From: Flavobacterium lacisediminis
GTDB lineage: Bacteria > Bacteroidota > Bacteroidia > Flavobacteriales > Flavobacteriaceae
NCBI RefSeq assembly: GCF_025909975.1
Contig: NZ_JAPCIO010000005.1
Span: forward strand, 124,001 to 188,000
Direction of reading: 5' to 3'
Length of the DNA stretch: 64,000 nucleotides
Shown: positions 17,175 to 24,763 of the stretch, piece by piece
Layout: each line of letters opens with the position of its first letter
How positions within the stretch are numbered: position 1 is the first letter of the stretch
The notes under the pieces: generated by a model
Told to the model about the DNA's origin: nothing
Database searches by the model: none
Seen by the model: the letters and a program-made list of their open reading frames with translations, nothing else
Made by a program: the position numbers and the translations under genes

Positions 17175-19115
17175 ATGATGATAGAAAAAATTAAAAATTT
17201 ATTTAAAAAGGAACACGACCCTTTATCCTCTGATGAAAAACTTCAACTAATTGAAAAATCATCAAAGTTAGTAGGACCGGGTGTTTTTTACTCAACACTG
17301 ATCGTAATTGCGTCTTTTCTACCGGTTTTTTTACTCACAGGTATGGAAGGAAAATTATTTAGTCCCTTGGCTTGGACAAAATCATTCATTCTAATCGTTG
17401 ATGCTTTTTTAGCCATTACACTCACACCGGTGCTTATAAGCTTTTTATTAAAAGGTAAACTTCGTCCTGAGAATAAAAACCCAATCAATAAAAAACTGGA
17501 AAGTGTATACACTCCTATTTTGGTTTTTTGTTTGAAATGGAGGAAAACGGTTTTAGGAATTAATGTAGTAGCTTTACTAATCGGTTTAGTCATGTTTACT
17601 CGTTTAGGTTCCGAGTTTATGCCACCATTGGATGAAGGTTCAGTACTTTTCATGCCGGTTACCTTGCCCGATGTTTCAAACTCGGAAGTAAAAAGAATAT
17701 TGCAGGTTCAAGACAAATTGATAAAATCAATTCCCGAAGTAGACCATGTATTGGGAAAAGCTGGTAGAGCCAATACTGCTACAGATAATAGCCCTATTAG
17801 CATGATTGAAACCATCATTTTATTAAAACCTCAAAGTGAATGGAGAGAAGGAAAAACAAAGAATGATATTATAACCGAAATAAATAATAAACTCCAAATT
17901 CCGGGAGTAACCAACGGCTTTACACAGCCTATCATTAATAGAATAAACATGCTATCTACTGGTATTCGAACAGATGTTGGAATTAAAGTTTATGGAGAAA
18001 GTTTAGATACCATTAATGCACTATCTCAAAAAATCAAAAAAGCACTCGAAGGTACTTCGGGTGTAAAAGATTTGTATGCGGAGCCAATAACTGGTGGAAG
18101 GTACATTGACATTGAGCCAAAGAGGGAGCTTTTGGGCAGATACGGCCTTTCAATTGACGATATTAATGCAGTTGTTGAAGCAGCTATCGGAGGAATGAAA
18201 CTGACAACTACAATTGAAGGACGACAACGCTTCTCTGTAAATGCAAGATATGCACAAGAATATAGAAACAGTATTGATGCACTGAAAAAATTGCAAGTCC
18301 AAACGATGCAATATGGCCCAATTCCTTTAGAAACCATTGCAGAGGTAAAAATAAGCGATGGGCCGCCTATGATAAATAGCGAAAATGCCATGCTTCGGGG
18401 AAGTGTGCTGTTTAATGTACGTGATCGAGATTTAGGTAGTACTGTGAAAGAAGCTCAGAAAAAATTAAATTCAATGATGTCTAAAATGCCAAAAGGATAT
18501 TACATTGAATGGAGTGGCCAGTGGGAAAATCAGTTGAGAGCCAATAAAACGCTAAGCATGATACTACCAATTGTGGTGATAATTATCTTCCTTATTTTAT
18601 ATTTTACTTACCACTCCATGAAAGAATCCCTCATTACAATGATAACAGTGCCTTTTGCTTTAATCGGTGGTGTTTTTATGGTCTATTTCTACGGAATAAA
18701 TTTATCTGTTGCGGTTGCGGTTGGTTTTATTGCCCTCTTCGGAATGGCCATTGAAACAGCTATGTTAATGACGATCTATTTAAATGAATCGATGAACAAA
18801 ATGGTTGAGAAATACGGAAATAGCAAAGAGGTTATCACCGAAGAAATATTGAGACAATATATTATTGATGGATCAGCCAAAAGGTTGCGACCAAAACTAA
18901 TGACGGTTTCTGTTTCTTTATTTGGTCTTATTCCGATACTTTGGGCAACAGGTACAGGTGCCGATGTAATGTTACCTATCACAGTTCCTCTTATTGGTGG
19001 GACAATTACTTCTACAATTTATGTATTATTAGTAACTCCTATTGTTTTTGAAATGGTGAAACTTCACGAATTAAAAACTAAAGGCAAAATAGAACTTATA
19101 GATGTTAAAGAATAA
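17175..19115 (+). CDS. cusA: CusA/CzcA-family RND transporter, C-terminal half
   Basis: 646 residues in the same frame as the upstream half, beginning with two Met codons six bases after the stop. The first ~35 residues form a hydrophilic loop between TM4 and TM5, then LVGPGVFYSTLIVIASFLPV starts TM5. The second porter domain (RLGSEFMPPLDEGSVLFMP; SGQWENQLRANK) and TM8-TM12 follow (IALFGMAIETAMLMTIYL). The loop is longer than in typical CusA, which makes it a tolerant place for a break. The reinitiation geometry (TAA, then ATG within 10 bases) could allow translation of both halves. tolC overlaps its end by 14 bases. Confidence 0.85.
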   Translation: MMIEKIKNLFKKEHDPLSSDEKLQLIEKSSKLVGPGVFYSTLIVIASFLPVFLLTGMEGKLFSPLAWTKSFILIVDAFLAITLTPVLISFLLKGKLRPENKNPINKKLESVYTPILVFCLKWRKTVLGINVVALLIGLVMFTRLGSEFMPPLDEGSVLFMPVTLPDVSNSEVKRILQVQDKLIKSIPEVDHVLGKAGRANTATDNSPISMIETIILLKPQSEWREGKTKNDIITEINNKLQIPGVTNGFTQPIINRINMLSTGIRTDVGIKVYGESLDTINALSQKIKKALEGTSGVKDLYAEPITGGRYIDIEPKRELLGRYGLSIDDINAVVEAAIGGMKLTTTIEGRQRFSVNARYAQEYRNSIDALKKLQVQTMQYGPIPLETIAEVKISDGPPMINSENAMLRGSVLFNVRDRDLGSTVKEAQKKLNSMMSKMPKGYYIEWSGQWENQLRANKTLSMILPIVVIIIFLILYFTYHSMKESLITMITVPFALIGGVFMVYFYGINLSVAVAVGFIALFGMAIETAMLMTIYLNESMNKMVEKYGNSKEVITEEILRQYIIDGSAKRLRPKLMTVSVSLFGLIPILWATGTGADVMLPITVPLIGGTITSTIYVLLVTPIVFEMVKLHELKTKGKIELIDVKE

Positions 19116-20355
19116 ATATTATATCGTTATAAGCTTTTTGATTTTAAGCTTTACAATTGCTAATGCACAGATTGTTTCACTGGATAATATCTTGAGCACA
19201 ATCAAAACCGATAATCCGCAGCTAAAAATGTATGATGCCGATATCCAAAGTATGGATGCTGCTGCAAAAGGGGCTAAAAGCTGGATGGCACCTCAAGTAG
19301 AAACCGGTTTTTTTATGACGCCCTACAATACCAAAATGTGGAAAGCAGATGATATGAGTCCTGGCATGGGCAGTTATATGATTGGAGTCTCACAAATGAT
19401 TCCCAATTCAAAAAAACAAAATGCCGAATACAAGTATATGAACGCAATGTCATCTGTTGAAAAAGAAAACAAAAATTACACTTTAAATCAGCTTTATGCT
19501 ATAGCCAAGACAAATTATTATCAATGGCTTGTACTAAACAAAAAAGTCAAAGTGGCCAATGATAACTTACTACTCTTAAAATACATGATAAAAAGCATGG
19601 AAATAAGATACCAGTACAATATGGATAAACTCCCCACTTATTATAAAGCAAAATCTCAATATAATGAGTTAGAAAGTATGATTATAATGCTTCAGAATGA
19701 TATTTCACAAAAAAGAATTATGCTCAACACTCTAATGTCAAGAGATAAAAATATGGTGTTTGAAATTGAAGAAGCATTCGAACTAAAGGAATACAATTCA
19801 CAACTATTGGACACCTCATCAATTTCCAAAAACAGAAGTGATATAAATGCCATCAAAAGAACCATGGAAGTAAACCAACTGAAAATTGATGCAGAAAAAT
19901 CAAAATTTCTACCCGAATTTGGAGTTAAATATGACCACATGTTTGCTTTTGGACAACAGCCACAGCAATTCTCACTAATGGGCATGATGACTATCCCCAT
20001 GCCTTGGTCAACAAAAATGAACAAAGCCAATATCAGTAGCTTTCAAATTAAAAATGAAAGTCTCAATTGGCAAAAACAAATGATTTTAAATGAAACAGTT
20101 GGAATGATTTCGGGCATGAATACAGAGCTTTCTAACCTCAATAAACAATACAATATCTCCGAAAAAAGCATCATCCCTTCATTGCGCAAAAATTATGATA
20201 CCGCCGTTTTGGCTTGGCAAAATAACACTGGTGATTTGTTCATTGTCTTAGACGCATGGGAAGCTTTGAACATGGCCCAAATGGACGCTCTCGACAAATT
20301 GCAGTCCATACTAAACACTCAGGTCGAAATCGAAAAACAACTCGAAATTAAGTAA
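19102..20355 (+). CDS. TolC-family outer-membrane efflux protein (CusC-like)
   Basis: 417 residues, signal peptide about 1-22 (FTIANAQ). Two long coiled-coil helical halves and repeat architecture typical of outer-membrane efflux proteins. Rich in Met (TGFFMTPYNTKMWKADDMSP; GMMTIPMPW), consistent with copper transport. It forms the outer-membrane duct of the Cus tripartite pump. Overlaps cusA by 14 bp; 2 bp before the adaptor gene. Confidence 0.88.
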   Translation: MLKNKYYIVISFLILSFTIANAQIVSLDNILSTIKTDNPQLKMYDADIQSMDAAAKGAKSWMAPQVETGFFMTPYNTKMWKADDMSPGMGSYMIGVSQMIPNSKKQNAEYKYMNAMSSVEKENKNYTLNQLYAIAKTNYYQWLVLNKKVKVANDNLLLLKYMIKSMEIRYQYNMDKLPTYYKAKSQYNELESMIIMLQNDISQKRIMLNTLMSRDKNMVFEIEEAFELKEYNSQLLDTSSISKNRSDINAIKRTMEVNQLKIDAEKSKFLPEFGVKYDHMFAFGQQPQQFSLMGMMTIPMPWSTKMNKANISSFQIKNESLNWQKQMILNETVGMISGMNTELSNLNKQYNISEKSIIPSLRKNYDTAVLAWQNNTGDLFIVLDAWEALNMAQMDALDKLQSILNTQVEIEKQLEIK

Positions 20356-20357
20356 CT

Positions 20358-21605
20358 ATGAATAAGTATATAAAATATGGTTTGATTCTAGGTATAATAG
20401 CAATAATCGGTTCTGCTATTTATTTCTATGTCATAAAACCTGAAGTACATGACGCAAGCTCTCATCAAAACGTTGTCTATACCTGTTCAATGCATCCGCA
20501 AATTATTAGAGATAAACCTGGAAACTGCCCTATTTGCGGAATGACTTTAGTAAAAAAAGTAATTGACAATCATGCTATTGAAGATTATAATATTGATAAT
20601 GTCATCAAGCCAACAGATAACTTTGTAGTAGGTAAATTTCAAACTATAACAGCAATAGATTCAACTTTAAGTGGTGAAATCAATCTTCCTGGCACTGTCG
20701 CTTATGACCCAAATTCAGCGGTAAATATTGCAGCAAGAATAAGTGGCCGAATTGAAAAAATATATGTGAATTTTAAATACCAACGAATTAATAAAGGACA
20801 AAAATTATTTGATTTATATAGCCCTGAACTTTTAACTGAGCAAGAAAACTTTATTTATTTACTTTCAAATGATATTGATAACAGCTCAATTATTGAGGCA
20901 TCAAAACAAAAGTTGTTGCTTTACGGTATGACTCAAAATCAAATAAGTGCTTTAGCTAATTCAAAAAAAGCCAATCCTAAAATAGCCATTTACAGTCCTT
21001 CTAATGGAATTGTCATAGGGTCAGAAACAATGGTTACTCCATCAAATTCTGCAATGCAAAGTATGAATAACAGTACTGAAAAACTTGAGTTAAAAGAAGG
21101 AAACTATGTCAAAAAAGGAGAAGTTGTGTTTAAATTAGTAAATACTGATAAAGTTTGGGGAGTATTCAACATTACTCAGGAAAGCAGCAGTTTTATTGAA
21201 GTCAATCAAGCCATTAAAATAACTTCTGAACTCAATGCTGAAGAATCAATAGAAGCGAAAATAAATTTTATTGAAACACAATTTAATGCTACCGACAAAA
21301 CCAATAGAATTAGGGTTTATTTAAACAACAATACACTCAAATTGCCGATAGGTTTGAGATTGCAAGGTATTATAAAAACACGGTCAATTAGCGGTCTTTG
21401 GATACAAAAAAACGCATTGGTAAGTACAGGTAATAAAAAAATTGTTTTTGTTAAATCTCACAATGGTTTTAAAGCAACACCGGTAAAAACAGGGTTTGAA
21501 CTGAACGGTTATATTCAAATCATTAAAGGTATTTCTGTTAGTGATACTATTGCAAAAAATGCACAATATTTAATCGATAGCGAAAGCTTTATTAAAACGG
21601 AGTAA
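20358..21605 (+). CDS. cusB: RND periplasmic adaptor (CusB-like) with heavy-metal-binding domain
   Basis: 415 residues with an N-terminal membrane anchor (about 7-25). A heavy-metal-binding domain is seen at about 40-65 (YTCSMHPQIIRDKPGNCPIC, then GMTL). The membrane-fusion core follows: barrel-sandwich segments, a helical hairpin (TEQENFIYLLSNDID), and a beta-barrel region with EGNYVKKGEVVFKLV. Joins CusA to TolC and delivers Cu(I). A second adaptor gene follows 2 bp downstream. Confidence 0.88.
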   Translation: MNKYIKYGLILGIIAIIGSAIYFYVIKPEVHDASSHQNVVYTCSMHPQIIRDKPGNCPICGMTLVKKVIDNHAIEDYNIDNVIKPTDNFVVGKFQTITAIDSTLSGEINLPGTVAYDPNSAVNIAARISGRIEKIYVNFKYQRINKGQKLFDLYSPELLTEQENFIYLLSNDIDNSSIIEASKQKLLLYGMTQNQISALANSKKANPKIAIYSPSNGIVIGSETMVTPSNSAMQSMNNSTEKLELKEGNYVKKGEVVFKLVNTDKVWGVFNITQESSSFIEVNQAIKITSELNAEESIEAKINFIETQFNATDKTNRIRVYLNNNTLKLPIGLRLQGIIKTRSISGLWIQKNALVSTGNKKIVFVKSHNGFKATPVKTGFELNGYIQIIKGISVSDTIAKNAQYLIDSESFIKTE

Positions 21606-21607
21606 GT

Positions 21608-22855
21608 ATGAAAAATTTAAATCAAATAGGCATCTTTTTATTGCTTTCCCTAATATTTACAGCTTGTAATTCTTCTAAAAAAGAAGACCATTCTCAGCAT
21701 GAGAATAAAAAAGAAGACCACTCTCAACATGATAAAAATAAAGAAACTACTTTTTATACATGTTCTATGGATCCTCAAGTAAAAGAAGATAAACCCGGCA
21801 AGTGTCCTATTTGCCACATGGAGTTAACACCCATAAAACAGGATGATAGTGAGGTTAACCAAATAAGTTTAAGTAAACAACAAATTCAACTTGGTAATAT
21901 CACAACTCAAGTTATAGGACAAACACAAAACAATTTAGAACAAAACTACACAGGTGTTTTAACATTCAATCAAGAAAAATCTAAAACCTTTTCTTCAAAA
22001 GCAATGGGTAGAATTGAAAAATTATATTTCAAATCCACTGGTGATTACCTATCCAAAAACCAGCCTGTCTTTCAATTATACAGTGAGGATATTGCAATAG
22101 CAAAACAAGACTATTATACAGCATTTAAACAACTGGAAATGCCCGGTAATTTTGGAAAAAACGCAAAAAATATAATGAATGCCGCCAAACAAAAACTCTT
22201 ATTCTATGGTTTGTCCAATACTCAAATTGAGAATATTAAAAGTAATAAAGATGTTTCCCCATATACCACATTTTATAGCACTGTCAGCGGCACAGTTTCA
22301 GAAATAAGTACTGCTGAAGGAAGCTATATCATGGAAGGCGAACCAATCATCAAAGTAACTGATTTGAATAAACTCTGGCTTGAAACACAAGTTAATATCA
22401 ACTACTTCAAAAGCCTCAAAATAGGCCAAATTGCTACAATAACATTTGTCGATTTCCCTGATAAATCAATAAGCGCTAAAATCTCATTTATCAATCCTGA
22501 AATAAACCCGGAAACCCGTTTACTTTTGATTCGATTTGAAATACCAAATCAAAATCTAATTTTAAAACCGGGAATGCAGGCCATTGCAAAATTGATGATT
22601 TCCGGCGGTAAAGGAATATACATTCCCACCGATGCAGTAATTAGAGAAGAAAACGCATCCTACATCTGGGTAGAAAAAAAACCGGGTGTTTATGAAAATC
22701 TAATGGTAGAAACAGGAATTGAAACTAATGGACTGATAGAAATCAAAACAAAAATTGCCAATGGTCAAAAAGTAGTGATAACGGGTGCCTATGCCATCAA
22801 TAGCGAATATAAATTCCGCAAAGGCAGTAACCCGATGGAAGGAATGAAAATGTAA
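21608..22855 (+). CDS. cusB: Second RND periplasmic adaptor (CusB-like lipoprotein)
   Basis: 415 residues. Lipoprotein signal ending LIFTACN (Cys about 20), a His-rich linker with repeated KKEDHSQH, then a heavy-metal-binding domain (FYTCSMDPQVKEDKPGKCPI, then CHMEL), and a standard adaptor core (TSTG-type lipoyl halves near SKAMGRIEKLYF and EGSYIMEGEPIIKV). Same length as the upstream adaptor but clearly divergent. Two adaptors per pump may form mixed hexamers, or one may load copper while the other seals the duct. Confidence 0.86.
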   Translation: MKNLNQIGIFLLLSLIFTACNSSKKEDHSQHENKKEDHSQHDKNKETTFYTCSMDPQVKEDKPGKCPICHMELTPIKQDDSEVNQISLSKQQIQLGNITTQVIGQTQNNLEQNYTGVLTFNQEKSKTFSSKAMGRIEKLYFKSTGDYLSKNQPVFQLYSEDIAIAKQDYYTAFKQLEMPGNFGKNAKNIMNAAKQKLLFYGLSNTQIENIKSNKDVSPYTTFYSTVSGTVSEISTAEGSYIMEGEPIIKVTDLNKLWLETQVNINYFKSLKIGQIATITFVDFPDKSISAKISFINPEINPETRLLLIRFEIPNQNLILKPGMQAIAKLMISGGKGIYIPTDAVIREENASYIWVEKKPGVYENLMVETGIETNGLIEIKTKIANGQKVVITGAYAINSEYKFRKGSNPMEGMKM

Positions 22856-22869
22856 TTTAAATAGTAAGA

Positions 22870-24114
22870 ATGAACAATTTTAATCAAATAATACAGCAAT
22901 ACAAAAACGATACAGAGAGTGTTTATAATACTTGGTTTGTTGACAATGACCAACGGTTAAAGGCATTCAGAACTATCCGCCGCGGAATTATTCAGGTTGT
23001 TGAAGATATCAAAAACAAATCATTCCCAAACGATTTTAAAAATAGCAGCTTAGAATTTGTACTGAATTGCATTGCCGAGCAAAAACAGGTATTTGTTGGG
23101 GTTTCACATCCTTTTTATTGGAAACCAAAACTCCGAATTCCTGATATCTATGAAAATCAAACCAATAAAATTGCTTTTGGCCAATTCTTAGAAAATTGTA
23201 TTAACGCAAAAAATGAAGAACAGGTACTTAAAGAAATTGTTAAACTGGACGAATTACGCATCAAAGGATTGGGGCCGGCCGTTGCCAGTATTTTGTATTT
23301 TTTGCACCCAACGTGGTTTCCTCCTTTCAACACGGCAATTGTAAATGGTTTTAATTTTTTATTCAAGGATAAAAAAAAATTGGGGAGCTGGAGTGAATAC
23401 TTAAAAATTAGAGAGACACTACTGGAAACAAATTCAAAATTCAAATCGGAACTATCCAATGATTTAGGTGCAATCGCAGGATTGTGTTTTGAAATTGGGA
23501 CTCAAAAAATGCTAATAGGAAATGATGATTATCTGAGTGAAGAAGAGCGTCATAAATTGGAAAAAAACATAGTAAAACGCCAAAAAGAAATTATCGAAGA
23601 AAAAAAAGAAGATAATCTGCATAGTGAAATGCAATACCATCTATTGAAAATTGGGGCATCATTAGGATTCGATGTTACACCGGCAAGTAATGATAAAAGC
23701 AAAGCTTTCAACGGACAAAATTTTTCTTTTATCTCTATAAATAAATTCCCTGAATTACCTTGTGACAAAGACACTCAGAACACCATCAAACTCATAGATG
23801 TTTTATGGTTTGAAAAAGGAACTGACAACATTATCGGAGCATTTGAAGTAGAAAAAAGCACTAGTATTTACTCTGGGATTTTGCGTCTTTCAGATCTTTA
23901 TTTCAGTATTTCTGATGGTGATGAAGTATTTTATATCATAATCCCTGACAGTCGCGAAAAAGATGTCATTCAGCAACTCAATAGACCTGTTATAAAAAAT
24001 TCAAAAATGAATATTAAATACATTCTCTTTTCAGAACTAAGAACCAATTGTGATGCAATTTGCAAATTCGGTACAGACCATTCGATCATGGATAAAATAG
24101 CAAAAACAATTTAA
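22870..24114 (+). CDS. Putative HhH + PD-(D/E)XK nuclease-like protein in copper operon
   Basis: 414 residues, no signal peptide. The N-terminal half includes a helix-hairpin-helix-like segment LDELRIKGLGPAVASILYFL (about 122-141), then HPTWFPPFNT, recalling HhH-type DNA repair folds. A Lys/Glu-rich helix (about 222-255) links to a C-terminal domain with IDVLWFEKGTDNIIGAFEVE, followed by K: the D...E-x-E/K pattern expected of a PD-(D/E)XK nuclease core. It resembles proteins annotated as type II restriction endonucleases, but no methyltransferase for a restriction pair is adjacent. Located between cusB and the HMA-AraC gene (7 bp), so co-transcribed with metal genes. Function inferred; DNA repair under copper stress is one idea. 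Confidence 0.6.
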   Translation: MNNFNQIIQQYKNDTESVYNTWFVDNDQRLKAFRTIRRGIIQVVEDIKNKSFPNDFKNSSLEFVLNCIAEQKQVFVGVSHPFYWKPKLRIPDIYENQTNKIAFGQFLENCINAKNEEQVLKEIVKLDELRIKGLGPAVASILYFLHPTWFPPFNTAIVNGFNFLFKDKKKLGSWSEYLKIRETLLETNSKFKSELSNDLGAIAGLCFEIGTQKMLIGNDDYLSEEERHKLEKNIVKRQKEIIEEKKEDNLHSEMQYHLLKIGASLGFDVTPASNDKSKAFNGQNFSFISINKFPELPCDKDTQNTIKLIDVLWFEKGTDNIIGAFEVEKSTSIYSGILRLSDLYFSISDGDEVFYIIIPDSREKDVIQQLNRPVIKNSKMNIKYILFSELRTNCDAICKFGTDHSIMDKIAKTI

Positions 24115-24121
24115 TAACTCA

Positions 24122-24685
24122 ATGATGAAGCTACACATTAAAAATATGGTATGCAGCCGCTGCAAGATAGTAGTAAAATCTGTATTTGAAAATATGGGCA
24201 TCAATCCTGTTTCAGTTGATTTAGGTGAAGTTGAATTGAAAAATGACATTCAGGAAATCCAAAAAAACGAATTATTAAAAAAGCTTCATGCTGTAGGCTT
24301 TGATTTGATTGATGATAGGAAAAGCAAAACTATCGATAAGATTAAAACATTGATTATTGATTTGGTTCAAAATAAAAACAATCATTTAAAAACAAATCTA
24401 TCCGAGTTTCTATTCCAAGAGCTACACCAAGACTATAATACCTTGAGCAACCTCTTTTCCGAAGTAGAAAACACAACAATTGAAAAATACTTCATTAATC
24501 TGAAAATTGAGAAAGTAAAAGAGTTGATCATCTATGATGAATTATCCCTAAGCCAAATAGCTTACTCTTTAAACTATAGTAGCGTTTCACATTTAAGTAA
24601 TCAATTCAAAAAAGTAACCGGCTTTTCACCAACACACTTTAAGAATATAAAAACCATTAAACGAAAGCAAATCGAAGACTTATAA
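24122..24685 (+). CDS. HMA-AraC fusion: putative copper-responsive regulator
   Basis: 187 residues. The N-terminus is a HMA-like fold with the ligand motif MVCSRCKIVV (C12, C15 region) and the family end AVGFDLID (about 52-62). The C-terminal part (about 90-180) is an AraC-type double helix-turn-helix: IEKVKELIIYDELSLSQIAY, then SLNYSSVSHLSNQFKKVTGF, SPTHFK. So metal binding and DNA binding are on one chain. It precedes copA by 78 bp and follows the nuclease-like gene by 7 bp. It most likely senses Cu(I) directly and controls this island; a promoter lies in the 78-bp gap. Confidence 0.83.
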   Translation: MMKLHIKNMVCSRCKIVVKSVFENMGINPVSVDLGEVELKNDIQEIQKNELLKKLHAVGFDLIDDRKSKTIDKIKTLIIDLVQNKNNHLKTNLSEFLFQELHQDYNTLSNLFSEVENTTIEKYFINLKIEKVKELIIYDELSLSQIAYSLNYSSVSHLSNQFKKVTGFSPTHFKNIKTIKRKQIEDL

Positions 24686-24763
24686 ATCTTGCAAATCAAA
24701 CCCAAAATTTTGCAAATACAAAAAGCAGTTATGATAGAAATTTGTATTAAAATAATATAAAAA

